A DNA stretch of 64,000 nt. Source: Bacteroidales bacterium. GTDB lineage: Bacteria; Bacteroidota; Bacteroidia; Bacteroidales; GCA-2748055. Below the pieces are notes generated by a model. The model saw only the letters and a list, made by a program, of their open reading frames with translations, was not told where the DNA came from and searched no databases. Shown piece by piece: positions 33,768 to 41,955 of this stretch. The translations under genes and the position numbers were made by a program. Numbering within the stretch: position 1 is the stretch's first letter; the number at the start of each line of letters is the position of its first letter. The stretch is taken from assembly GCA_016936975.1 (NCBI GenBank), contig JAFGWU010000035.1, forward strand, positions 1 to 64,000. The letters are read 5' to 3'.

Positions 33768-34976
33768 ATGGCACAGGTTTTAAGGAAAAAGGGAATTATC
33801 GGAATTCTCACCGGCGGCGGTGATGTACCAGGATTGAATCCGGCAATCAGGGCGGTAACGATCAGGGCTCTGCGCGAAGATTACCAGGTGATCGGCCTGC
33901 GAAAGGGCTGGGAGGGAATCATGGAGATCAAACGCGAAAAGAATTACGATAACAGTGAGTCTTACATGGTCCTTACAGAGCAGATCGTCAACAAGGCGGG
34001 CCGCACGGGTGGGACCTTCATTCATACCTCGCGGACCAATCCGAGCAAGGTGAAGAAGGAGGATGTGCCATTGCATTACCGCGACACCTACAGCCAGCCG
34101 GTGAACGATCTCACCCCGGAGGTTCTGCAGAACCTGGAGTTTCTCGGGATCGATTACCTGATACCAATCGGGGGTGACGATACGCTGAGCTATGCGGTAA
34201 GGCTGTTCAAGGAGGGATTCAAGGTTATTGCCATTCCCAAAACCATGGATAACGATGTTCCGGGGACCGATTACTGCATCGGATTCAGTACCTGTATCAC
34301 CAGGACCATAAATATGATCAATACCCTGAGGACCTCGGCCGGTTCCCATGAGCGCATCCTGGTCATCGAGGTATTCGGTCGATATGCCGGGTTTACCGCC
34401 ATGCTGCCTACCATGGCAGGAGCTGCAAACAGGTGTGTCATACCGGAGTATAAATTCGACGTGGAACACCTGACCCAGCTGCTGGTGGAGGACCGGATGC
34501 AGAATCCCAGCAGGTATTCGGTGGTTCTTGTGTCGGAGGGAGCCACTTTCAAGGGAATGAAGGATATGTTGTACAAAAGTACCGAGAAGGATGCCTTTGG
34601 CCACTCCAAACTGGGTGGAATAGGGGTGGCTGTTTCCAACATGATCAAGGAGCACTCCCCGCAGTTTAACAAAGGCAGGACGGTTAATGTGATCAACCAG
34701 CACCTGGGCTACCTGGTGCGGGGCGGCGACCCCGATTCGATCGATTCCATAGTGCCCATGGCCTACGGGAACCTGGCGCTGGACCTCATCCTGAAGGGAA
34801 TCCACGGAAGGTTGGTGGTTCTGCGGAACGGCCGCTACGACAATGCACCGCTCGATGTGGTTACCAGCACCAAAAAGCTGGTGGATGTGAAGCGGCATTA
34901 TAATACCGAGCGGCTGCGGCCTTTCTTCAAAAGCTTTGAATTCCAGCCCCTGTTTATCATGAGCGGGAACTATTAG
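33768..34976 (+). CDS. Phosphofructokinase, PPi-type active site (second of two)
   Basis: 402 residues from the ATG at 33768 (MAQVLRKKGIIGILTGGGDV); the frame is open 42 bases further upstream. Again GGDDTLS and PKTMDND, the PPi-type residues, with FGRYAGFTA and GFSTCITRTINM in the substrate site. It is clearly not a recent duplicate of its neighbour: the N-terminal third differs (GGGDVPGLNPAIRAV versus CAGGPAPGINTVISSV). Possibly one enzyme serves glycolysis and the other gluconeogenesis or the sedoheptulose-phosphate route known for PPi-PFKs; this is inference. No ATP-PFK is visible in this window. Confidence 0.85.
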   Translation: MAQVLRKKGIIGILTGGGDVPGLNPAIRAVTIRALREDYQVIGLRKGWEGIMEIKREKNYDNSESYMVLTEQIVNKAGRTGGTFIHTSRTNPSKVKKEDVPLHYRDTYSQPVNDLTPEVLQNLEFLGIDYLIPIGGDDTLSYAVRLFKEGFKVIAIPKTMDNDVPGTDYCIGFSTCITRTINMINTLRTSAGSHERILVIEVFGRYAGFTAMLPTMAGAANRCVIPEYKFDVEHLTQLLVEDRMQNPSRYSVVLVSEGATFKGMKDMLYKSTEKDAFGHSKLGGIGVAVSNMIKEHSPQFNKGRTVNVINQHLGYLVRGGDPDSIDSIVPMAYGNLALDLILKGIHGRLVVLRNGRYDNAPLDVVTSTKKLVDVKRHYNTERLRPFFKSFEFQPLFIMSGNY

Positions 34977-34988
34977 GATCCGCCCCCT

Positions 34989-35441
34989 CTAATTCTTTAT
35001 ATAGATCCAGGCAGTGTCAATAACCTTCACCTGTGCGTCCGACAGGGCTCTCAGGGCCTCCGGAAGGGATTCATGCGTGCTGTAGGTTACCAGGTCGAAG
35101 CCGAAGGGCCCGGGTACAATCTTACCCTCATATCCGGCATTCTTAATGGTTTGGGAATAATCCGTGGCATTCGACGGGACCTTGAATGCCCCGACTATGA
35201 CCATGAACCTCCCCTTGCAGGCTTCCTGCAATTCGGCCAGCTCGGTTTTTAAAGACTGGATCTGTGCATTCGCTGCAGAGAGCTGTCCCTGCAGGTCCTG
35301 CTGTGCATTGACCTGCTGCTCCAGGGACTGATTTTTTGCTACCAGGGCATTAATCTCCTCCTGGGTCATCGCAGATTTCTTGAAAAGATTGCAGGAAGAG
35401 GTAATGAGAGCAAGAACAAGAATGAATGCTAAATTTCTCAT
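34989..35441 (-). CDS. SPOR-domain lipoprotein with coiled coil
   Basis: 150 residues from the ATG at 35441. Lipobox SSC (LVLALITSSC, Cys about residue 17), a coiled coil (about 30-70, rich in Q, EQQVNAQQDLQGQLSAANAQ) and a C-terminal SPOR-like module (about 77-148, RFMVIVGAFKVPSNATDYSQ, then IVPGPFGFDLVTYSTHESLP). SPOR domains bind glycan strands stripped of stem peptides at division sites. An envelope protein linked to division or peptidoglycan is likely; the domain call is by pattern only. Confidence 0.75.
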   Translation of the reverse strand: MRNLAFILVLALITSSCNLFKKSAMTQEEINALVAKNQSLEQQVNAQQDLQGQLSAANAQIQSLKTELAELQEACKGRFMVIVGAFKVPSNATDYSQTIKNAGYEGKIVPGPFGFDLVTYSTHESLPEALRALSDAQVKVIDTAWIYIKN

Positions 35442-35478
35442 AATCTGTCTGTTTATTAATTTTTTATACACGTTTTAT

Positions 35479-35486
35479 CAAATATA
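35479..35486 (-). promoter_or_regulatory. -7 element of the SPOR lipoprotein gene
   Basis: Read leftward TATATTTG, an exact match to TAnnTTTG, 38 bases before the start. TTGTG-like sequence lies about 19-20 bases upstream as a weak -33. Confidence 0.45.
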
Positions 35487-35577
35487 TCAAATAATAATCT
35501 TCCATCACAAGGGTTTATGAACCCCGGCCGGTTAATAAACACATTATTGAACTTCAGTAAATTAAGAACAATTATCG

Positions 35578-35585
35578 TAAATTTG
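35578..35585 (+). promoter_or_regulatory. -7 element of the DUF434-like gene
   Basis: TAAATTTG matches TAnnTTTG, 50 bases before the start of the rightward gene. A run AAGGAGGGG follows at 35589-35597. Confidence 0.4.
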
Positions 35586-35634
35586 TTTAAGGAGGGGCTA
35601 TAATTATTAACAATCCGGAACCGCTTTTCGTTTA

Positions 35635-36309
35635 ATGAATATGAACAACCTATTTCATTCGGAACATTTTCAGGCGGCAGCGGAAGACTACCTGCTCTTT
35701 CTGGATAAGGGATATCCGCAACAGTCCATTATCAGGATCGTGGGAGACCGGTACCGGCTGAGACGGGATCAGCGCCAGGTCCTTTTCAGGGGCATCTGTC
35801 CGACCGCTGTTGCCGCCCGGCGCAGGGTCAGGATCGGTTTGCCCGGGGAGGGGGACCTGGTGCTGGTGGATACCTATAATGTATTGTTTACCATCTGCAA
35901 CTATTTCCTGGGCAAACAGCTCTTCATCGGGAACGATGGTTTTCTGAGGGATATAGGGGAGATGCGCGGCCGGATCAAAAACAAGGAGATGTTCTCCCGC
36001 TCCGAGAAGCTGATGATTGACACCTTTAAAAACTGGAAAGGAGTGGTGTTCCGCCTGTTCCTCGATGAACCGGTCCCCTACAGTGGGCGTTTTGCCATCA
36101 AGTTATCCAAAACCATGGCTGAAGAGGAGATCGAAGGAGATGCCCTAACGGTTCATTCGGCAGATTTTCAGTTGAAGAATGAAAGGAGTACGGCGATATG
36201 CACTTCCGATTCAGCGATTATCGACAGCTACGAGGGAAAGGTGATCGACGTCCCGCATTACATTCTCAGGTACCATTTCGGGGCTGAATTCCCGGTGCTT
36301 TCTTTTTAA
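35635..36309 (+). CDS. DUF434/DUF5616-like protein
   Basis: 224 residues, no signal peptide. The order of features fits the DUF434 then DUF5616 family found mainly in archaea and some bacteria: an N-terminal helix-turn-helix-like part (KGYPQQSIIRIVGDRYRLRR, then LFRGICPTAVAARRR), then a nucleotide-like part with LVLVDTYNVLFTICNYFLGK, GNDGFLRDIGEMRG and LFLDEPVPYSGRFA. The acidic residues (DTYN, NDGFLRD, DEPV) resemble a PIN-like metal site, so it may be a nuclease, but no activity is known to me. The gene stands alone with its own promoter. Confidence 0.6.
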   Translation: MNMNNLFHSEHFQAAAEDYLLFLDKGYPQQSIIRIVGDRYRLRRDQRQVLFRGICPTAVAARRRVRIGLPGEGDLVLVDTYNVLFTICNYFLGKQLFIGNDGFLRDIGEMRGRIKNKEMFSRSEKLMIDTFKNWKGVVFRLFLDEPVPYSGRFAIKLSKTMAEEEIEGDALTVHSADFQLKNERSTAICTSDSAIIDSYEGKVIDVPHYILRYHFGAEFPVLSF

Positions 36310-36328
36310 CTATTGTATGGTTCAAAAG

Positions 36329-37447
36329 TTAATTGACGGTTTCTCCCGGCCTGAATCGGAGCAGCGCCTGCACAGGGTAGTGGTCGGAATACCTGATTTT
36401 GGTGCGCCGGAATTCATCCGGGACAAACGACGGGTCGTAAAGAATATAATCGATTCGCAGGTAGGGGAGGTTCCCTGCGTAGGTGTTCCCGAATCCTCTT
36501 CCCGATTTGCGGAAGGCATCCTGCATTCCCTTCCTTATCTGGCGGTAGGCATAGGAGAGGGGCGTGTCGTTGAAGTCGCCTGCCAGGATAACCGGATGGG
36601 GCGACTGGCCGATATAGTTCGATATTACCTCTGCCTGCTCAGCCCTCTGGATGAATGCCCGCTTGAGATGTGAGCCGATCTCCCTGAACCCGTCGACCTG
36701 CTCTTCGCTGTATCTTATCCTGATATTATTGAGAAAATCATAATTCCGCTCCCTGAACCGCAGTGACTGCAGGTGGATGTTGAAAATGCGCAGGGTATCG
36801 TCATTGAACAGGATGTCGGTATACATGGCGGCGTTATGGGTGTTGGCAAAGGGAATCCGGCTTTTCCTGATGACCGGATGTTTGCTGTAGGTGGCAATGC
36901 CCCATGCCGAGCCCTGGTTTCCCTGAATGCTGTAATAGACCGATTTATGCGGCATCGTCCTTAAAGCCCGGTCGATATCCTGCTCCCTGTTCCCGGTGCT
37001 TTCGGATGTATAGTACTCCTGCAGACAGGCTACATCTGCATTCTGTGAGGAGATGTAACGGAGCATCTCTGTCCTGGCATTCTCCTCCTTCGACCAGTTA
37101 TACATGTTGAATGCACGTACGTTGTAAGAGAGGATCCTCAGGGTGTTGGCCCCGCCGGGATTGACAACGGTATCCGGACTCTTCAGTCTTATCGGGAGGA
37201 AATTGTTCAGGTGGTTCCACCCGATCAGGATGACCGCCAGGGAGAGGAGCAGGGCTTTGTTCAGCCTGACCAGGTAATAGAAGACAAAGATGAGGTTTAT
37301 CAGCAGAATATATGGATAAGCCAGTCCGAACAGGGCCGGCAGAATGCATCTGGAAGGATTGATGAAAGGTGCCAGGTAGGATACCAGCAGGCTGGCCGCA
37401 GCCAGGATATTGAGACCGAAGAGCAGGATGCGGAGTAATTTTTTCAT
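36329..37447 (-). CDS. Membrane-anchored endonuclease/exonuclease/phosphatase family protein
   Basis: 372 residues. Three transmembrane helices fill residues about 5-85 (LLRILLFGLNILAAASLLVS, YPYILLINLIFVFYYLVRLN), then the EEP domain (about 105-365). All EEP catalytic motifs are visible: LRILSYNVRAFN, VACLQEYY, LAGDFNDTPLSY, RIDYILYD and SDHYPVQ. The family includes DNase I, sphingomyelinases and phosphatases; the anchored form with periplasmic catalytic domain is common in Bacteroidota next to rhomboids. First codons lie 1 base from the end of the rhomboid gene. Substrate unknown. Confidence 0.88.
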   Translation of the reverse strand: MKKLLRILLFGLNILAAASLLVSYLAPFINPSRCILPALFGLAYPYILLINLIFVFYYLVRLNKALLLSLAVILIGWNHLNNFLPIRLKSPDTVVNPGGANTLRILSYNVRAFNMYNWSKEENARTEMLRYISSQNADVACLQEYYTSESTGNREQDIDRALRTMPHKSVYYSIQGNQGSAWGIATYSKHPVIRKSRIPFANTHNAAMYTDILFNDDTLRIFNIHLQSLRFRERNYDFLNNIRIRYSEEQVDGFREIGSHLKRAFIQRAEQAEVISNYIGQSPHPVILAGDFNDTPLSYAYRQIRKGMQDAFRKSGRGFGNTYAGNLPYLRIDYILYDPSFVPDEFRRTKIRYSDHYPVQALLRFRPGETVN

Positions 37448-37448
37448 G

Positions 37449-38339
37449 CTAATTCCGGTTTCCCATTTTAAACAGCCGCTCCTTCTCCTGCGCCGTCAGG
37501 CTGTCATAACCCCCTTTGGATATCTTGTCGAGGATGGCATCAATCTCTTTCTGTTCCTCTGCTTTCTGACTGTTATACTGGTGATCGTCGGCCGGGCGCC
37601 GGTGTGTCACTTTCATCTTTTTCGGTCTGCCCGGTTTGAAAAATAAGGCGATCCGGTCCATCAGGCGGTCGAAGCCTCTGGTGATATCTTTTCCCCTGCG
37701 GTAGTAATAGGTAAAGATGAACCCGGTAAGGGCCCCTCCGATATGGGCGATCTTACCTCCCGTATTGGTGGTGAAATCCACCAGCGATGTGAGAATGAAC
37801 ATCACGATGGCAACGATGATGATCTGCACGGGACCGATGAAAATCAGATGAAGTCTTCTTTCAGGGCGGTAGAATGCGGCGGCAATGACGATGGCCATTA
37901 CCGATGCCGATGCCCCGAGTGCGATGCTCTCTGAAACCACAGGCTCAAATACCGGGAAAAGATTGTAAAAAGCCACATAGAGAACGCCCCCGGCCAGCCC
38001 CCCCAGGATGTAGATGCTTACCAGCTTCTTCAGTCCGAGATCTTCCACGAAAATTCTGCCGAACCAGTAGAGCCACAGCATGTTGAAAAGGATGTGTATA
38101 AAATCGACATGCAGGAACATATAAGTTATCAGGGTCCATGGACGGGATGCCAGCGTCTGCAGATTGGAGGGAATGGCCAGCCAGCTGATGAACCCGGGAA
38201 ACTGATCAGCGGCATTCAGCAGGAAGTAAACGATCCTGACAATCTGAACGGCCAGAAAAAGCCCCACATTGATGTAGATGAGCCTGTGCAGGGAATTTCC
38301 CTGACGGAATGATTGCCTGATATCCTCGAAAATGTTCAT
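37449..38339 (-). CDS. Rhomboid family intramembrane serine protease (first copy)
   Basis: 296 residues with six transmembrane helices. The serine sits in GASASVMA (residues about 147-154) and the paired histidine in KIAHIGGALTGFI (about 205). WRLITYMFLH is replaced by WTLITYMFLHVDFIHILFNM, the family's L1-loop/helix-2 signature. A cytoplasmic tail of about 75 charged residues follows helix six (KKMKVTHRRPADDHQYNSQK), with a DUF-like degenerate EKERLFKMGNRN end. It cleaves membrane proteins within the bilayer; substrate unknown. A second rhomboid lies 12 bases upstream on the same strand. Confidence 0.9.
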   Translation of the reverse strand: MNIFEDIRQSFRQGNSLHRLIYINVGLFLAVQIVRIVYFLLNAADQFPGFISWLAIPSNLQTLASRPWTLITYMFLHVDFIHILFNMLWLYWFGRIFVEDLGLKKLVSIYILGGLAGGVLYVAFYNLFPVFEPVVSESIALGASASVMAIVIAAAFYRPERRLHLIFIGPVQIIIVAIVMFILTSLVDFTTNTGGKIAHIGGALTGFIFTYYYRRGKDITRGFDRLMDRIALFFKPGRPKKMKVTHRRPADDHQYNSQKAEEQKEIDAILDKISKGGYDSLTAQEKERLFKMGNRN

Positions 38340-38351
38340 CCGTTCCCCTGT

Positions 38352-39089
38352 TTAATAAAAATTCCTGGTGAATTTGTTCCAGTATTTAATCAATATGAAA
38401 CCAAAAACCATACCACCCACATGGGCGAAGTGCGCTATGTTGCTTCCTGGCTGTGAGAAACCCAGGTAAATTTCCAGGGCACCGTATCCGATCACCAGCC
38501 ATTTGGCCTTGATGGGGAATGGAAAGGGAATAATGAACAGGGGTGTGTTCGGAAAAAGCATTCCGAACGCAAGCAGAACCCCGAAAACAGCTCCCGAGGC
38601 TCCTACCGTGGGGATCCGCAGGGCATTGCCCACCGCGTTGAACTGGTTCCCCGGCTGAAGGAGCTCATTCAGCAGGGTCAGATTGATCCGGTCGACACTG
38701 TAAAATTCCTTGACGGCTGCAATCTCGGGTGCCAGCTGGATGGTGTTGACCATCATGTGGAAGAACATCGCACCCAGCCCGGTGACAAAAAAGTAAATGA
38801 GGAACCGCTTGCTCCCCCACACACTCTCCAGGGTTTTACCAAAAATCCAGAGCGCCCACATATTGAAAAACAGGTGAAAGAAACTGCCGTGCATGAACAT
38901 ATGGGTCACGATCTGCCACGGTTTGAAAAGAGGCGACTGGAAATAGAACATCCCCAGGTAGAAGTTGAGGTTTACCCCCCTTGCCAGATACTGGAACGCA
39001 TAGTTTGCAACCAGCATTACCACGTTGATAATGATCAGGTTTCTGACAACCGGCGGTGTACTGCTCGTTCTTCCGAAATATAAATTCAT
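38352..39089 (-). CDS. Rhomboid family intramembrane serine protease (second copy)
   Basis: 245 residues, six transmembrane helices and a short tail. Catalytic serine in GASGAVFGVL and histidine in HFAHVGGMVFGF. The L1 loop reads PWQIVTHMFMHGSFFHLFFN. It is distinct from the neighbouring copy (no charged tail, insertion QLAPEIAAVKEFYSVDRINL between helices) so the two likely have different substrates. The gene lies 2 bases from the end of mutL and is probably transcribed with it. Confidence 0.9.
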   Translation of the reverse strand: MNLYFGRTSSTPPVVRNLIIINVVMLVANYAFQYLARGVNLNFYLGMFYFQSPLFKPWQIVTHMFMHGSFFHLFFNMWALWIFGKTLESVWGSKRFLIYFFVTGLGAMFFHMMVNTIQLAPEIAAVKEFYSVDRINLTLLNELLQPGNQFNAVGNALRIPTVGASGAVFGVLLAFGMLFPNTPLFIIPFPFPIKAKWLVIGYGALEIYLGFSQPGSNIAHFAHVGGMVFGFILIKYWNKFTRNFY

Positions 39090-39091
39090 AA

Positions 39092-40888
39092 TTAAACTTC
39101 TTTTAACAGGTTCTCAATGTCCTCCCGGGAAATGATCTTTGCAACGACCTCACCGGAGGGAGAATAGTCCGGATGTTCACATCCGAATAACTGATCAACC
39201 ATTTCACGCATCTCTTGTTCAAATAATTTTTGTCCGTATGGAATGGCGGATGCGGAGGCTGCTGACCGGGCCAGCCGGTTCAGTTCGTCGATCTCTATTT
39301 CATCCTGAAGATTTTTATACTGCTCCAGAAGGGTTTCAATGGTGTCTTTCAGATTGCCCGGCAGGAGGAATCCGGGGGTTCCGTGAATGATGATGCTGTT
39401 ATGCCCGAAAGCGCGTATATCGAATCCCAGTTTTTCTATCGAGGGAGATATCTCCTCGAAAACCTGGTAATCGGCCGGAGACAGTTCAATGGTAACGGGA
39501 AAGAGTGTCTGCTGGATGATCTGTGCATTTTTCCGTAACGACCGGATTATGGTTTCATAGAGGATCCGTTCGCTGGCCCTGTGCTGGTCGATGATCATGA
39601 ATCCCGATTTCACCGGGGCCAGTATATAGCGGTTCAGTATCTGAATATATTTTGTTCCCGCCGGTTCCGCAGCTGTTTCTCCTGTTTCAAAATCCGGGGC
39701 GGAATGCTCTTTCTCTCCTGAACGGGCCCGGAACAGTTTCTCCCATCCTTCGGTCCGGTTACGGTTATAGGTAACCTCTCCTGCAAACGGATTGAAATCG
39801 TGATTGATATCTATCTCGGGATTTTTTATTTCAGAATCCCGTGTCAGGACCGGGATATCAATAACCCCCTCCCTGCTGAAGTCGAGCGACGGGGAGAGGT
39901 TGTGTTTTCCGATGGCCTCTTTTACCCCAGCCAGAAGGATCTGCCACACGGCCTGCTCATCCTCAAACTTGATCTCCGTTTTTGTGGGATGGATGTTGAT
40001 ATCGATCCGGCCGGGATCGGTCCCGAAATAAATAAAATAAGCGGGGATATGGTCCGGGGCAAGGATGTTCTCATAGGCTTTAATGACCGCCCTGTGGAAA
40101 TAGGGATGCCTCATGAACCGGTTATTCACGAAAAAGAACTGTTCGCCGAAAGTCTTTTTGGCGTATTCCGGCTTTCCGATAAACCCGGTTATCTTCACCA
40201 GGGAGGTCTCCAGGGACAGGGGAAGGATATACTGGCTGGACGATTTCCCGAAGAGCCCGACGATCCGCTGGCGTAAGTTTGATGCGGGGAGACGGTATAT
40301 TTCCGTGTTGTTATGGATCAGGATGAACTCGATGGCGGTGTGGGTCAGTGCCACATGGGTGAACTCTGTGATGATATGGCGAAGCTCGGTCTGGTCGCTT
40401 TTCAGGAACTTCCGCCGGGCCGGAACGTTGAAGAAAAGGTTCCTGACCTGGAAGTTCGATCCGGCCGGACAGCTGACAGGGATCTGTTCCCGCAGCCGGG
40501 ATCCGCCGATACGAATCTCGGTGCCCAGCTCTTCTTCTGCCCGTCGCGTTCTGAGGGTCACTTCCGACACAGCGGCGATGGATGCCAGGGCTTCCCCTCT
40601 GAAGCCCATTGTCCGGATAGCAAAGAGATCCCCGGCCTCGGATATTTTACTGGTGGCATGTCTTTCAAAACTCATCCGCGCATCGTTCTCAGACATGCCG
40701 GAGCCGTCATCGATCACCTGGACCATCGTTTTACCCGCATCCTTCACATGCACGGTAATGGAGGATGCCCCTGCATCCACGCTGTTCTCCATCAGCTCCT
40801 TCACAATAGAGGCCGGCCGCTGGATCACTTCTCCTGCGGCGATCTGATTGGCTACCGAATCGGATAAGAGATGAATAATATCGGGCAT
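39092..40888 (-). CDS. mutL: DNA mismatch repair protein MutL
   Basis: 598 residues. GHKL ATPase N-terminus is complete: AAGEVIQRPASIVKELMENS, DDGSGM, RHATSKI and GFRGEALASI. The C-terminal dimerisation domain carries DQHRASERILYE, close to the MutL endonuclease motif DQHAxxERxxYE but with Arg in place of Ala. The classic C-terminal CPHGRP motif is not present; the corresponding end reads CEHPDYSPSGEVVAKI. It therefore probably keeps the endonuclease fold, but activity is uncertain. Partner MutS is not in the window. Confidence 0.95.
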   Translation of the reverse strand: MPDIIHLLSDSVANQIAAGEVIQRPASIVKELMENSVDAGASSITVHVKDAGKTMVQVIDDGSGMSENDARMSFERHATSKISEAGDLFAIRTMGFRGEALASIAAVSEVTLRTRRAEEELGTEIRIGGSRLREQIPVSCPAGSNFQVRNLFFNVPARRKFLKSDQTELRHIITEFTHVALTHTAIEFILIHNNTEIYRLPASNLRQRIVGLFGKSSSQYILPLSLETSLVKITGFIGKPEYAKKTFGEQFFFVNNRFMRHPYFHRAVIKAYENILAPDHIPAYFIYFGTDPGRIDINIHPTKTEIKFEDEQAVWQILLAGVKEAIGKHNLSPSLDFSREGVIDIPVLTRDSEIKNPEIDINHDFNPFAGEVTYNRNRTEGWEKLFRARSGEKEHSAPDFETGETAAEPAGTKYIQILNRYILAPVKSGFMIIDQHRASERILYETIIRSLRKNAQIIQQTLFPVTIELSPADYQVFEEISPSIEKLGFDIRAFGHNSIIIHGTPGFLLPGNLKDTIETLLEQYKNLQDEIEIDELNRLARSAASASAIPYGQKLFEQEMREMVDQLFGCEHPDYSPSGEVVAKIISREDIENLLKEV

Positions 40889-41173
40889 TTATCTGAAAAA
40901 AATTAGATAGGATAAAAGGAGAAGAACGGCCAGGATAATGACCAGGCGGATGTTGGAGCTTCGGCTTGCCCGGACCCTGGTTTTTTTCCTGTACTGACGG
41001 AATGAACCGCGCACCATAGTCGTCTTACCGGAATCACTGCCTGTGCTTATTCCCAGCTCCTGCTTGATCCTCCTGACCCGGTCTTCACGTTCCTCCTTTT
41101 CGGGATCCCAGTATCTCGGTGTATAACTGAACCGTTTCGGATTCGGAAGCTTGAAAAATCTGGGTACACCCAT
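40889..41173 (-). CDS. Small tail-anchored membrane protein, unknown function
   Basis: 94 residues from the ATG at 41173 (MGVPRFFKLPNPKRFSYTPR). A basic, aromatic N-terminus with the motif PKRFSYTPRYWDPEKEE is followed by a charged helix and one C-terminal transmembrane helix (residues about 75-93, NIRLVIILAVLLLLSYLIFF). The motif near the N-terminus looks conserved in Bacteroidota as far as I recall. The gene directly precedes mutL (no gap) and is likely co-transcribed. Confidence 0.7.
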   Translation of the reverse strand: MGVPRFFKLPNPKRFSYTPRYWDPEKEEREDRVRRIKQELGISTGSDSGKTTMVRGSFRQYRKKTRVRASRSSNIRLVIILAVLLLLSYLIFFR

Positions 41174-41191
41174 CTCGTTTCTTTTATGGTG

Positions 41192-41199
41192 CAAAGGTA
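41192..41199 (-). promoter_or_regulatory. -7 element of the tail-anchored protein/mutL/rhomboid operon
   Basis: Read leftward TACCTTTG, exact match to TAnnTTTG, 19 bases before the start. No clear -33. Confidence 0.5.
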
Positions 41200-41281
41200 G
41201 TTAATTGTTTTTAATCGCCGCATCATGAAAGGACCCTCCGCGGGTCTTCCCTTTTCCCGCTCCCTGTTCAACAATTTTTAT

Positions 41282-41289
41282 TACTTTTG
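41282..41289 (+). promoter_or_regulatory. -7 element of gmhA
   Basis: TACTTTTG, an exact match. Transcription would begin at about 41296, so the upstream TTG at 41287 cannot be the start codon and translation begins at the ATG at 41302, nearly leaderless. Confidence 0.45.
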
Positions 41290-41301
41290 AAAAAACAGAA
41301 C

Positions 41302-41871
41302 ATGCAGCGATTCATTAGAGATAACCTTCAGGAAGCCAGAGAGGTTCTCGACCGTTTCCTGGAGGATCCCGTTTCCGTAAAAGCCATTGCTGATGCCGCC
41401 GACCTGATGATTACCGCCATCAGGACGGGTAACAAAATCATCTCCTGCGGTAACGGGGGGTCGATGAGCGATGCAATGCATTTTGCGGAGGAGCTGAGCG
41501 GCCGGTACAGGGAAGACCGCAGGGCCCTTCCCGCCATCAGCATCTCCGATCCATCCCACATCACCTGTACCGCCAACGATTATGGGTTTGAACGGATCTT
41601 CTCCAGGTTTGTTGAAGGAGTGGGATCGCAGGGGGATGTCCTGCTGGCCATCAGCACCAGCGGTAACTCCATGAATGTGGTTCATGCGGCGGGAACAGCA
41701 CGGGAAAAAGGGATGAAGGTGGTGGCCCTCACGGGTAAAACCGGCGGAATGCTGAGTGAAAGGGCCGATGTGGAAATCAGGGTTCAGGGCGGAAACTACT
41801 CCGACCGTATCCAGGAGATCCATATCAAGGTGATTCATATCCTGATCGGACTGATTGAAAAGGGTGTCTGA
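41302..41871 (+). CDS. gmhA: SIS-domain phosphoheptose isomerase
   Basis: 189 residues from the ATG at 41302; an earlier TTG at 41287 would add five residues but lies within the promoter. Converts sedoheptulose 7-phosphate to D-glycero-D-manno-heptose 7-phosphate, the first step of LPS heptose synthesis. The SIS fold is evident ([40 protein letters not shown]), with [16 protein letters not shown] typical of GmhA, and a late His in [14 protein letters not shown]. It lies alone; other hld/hdd heptose genes are not in the window. Confidence 0.88.
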   Translation: MQRFIRDNLQEAREVLDRFLEDPVSVKAIADAADLMITAIRTGNKIISCGNGGSMSDAMHFAEELSGRYREDRRALPAISISDPSHITCTANDYGFERIFSRFVEGVGSQGDVLLAISTSGNSMNVVHAAGTAREKGMKVVALTGKTGGMLSERADVEIRVQGGNYSDRIQEIHIKVIHILIGLIEKGV

Positions 41872-41955
41872 ATCTGGATGTCCCTTCCTCGCCCTCAGTT
41901 TGTCTTCCGCCGTTCCTCAGTGACATTTTCCGGCTGCAGTTTGGTTTGAATGATT

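Noticed and set aside
33780-34898. 372-residue leftward frame across the second PFK
   Set aside because: Antisense to a well-conserved enzyme; composition typical of a shadow frame.
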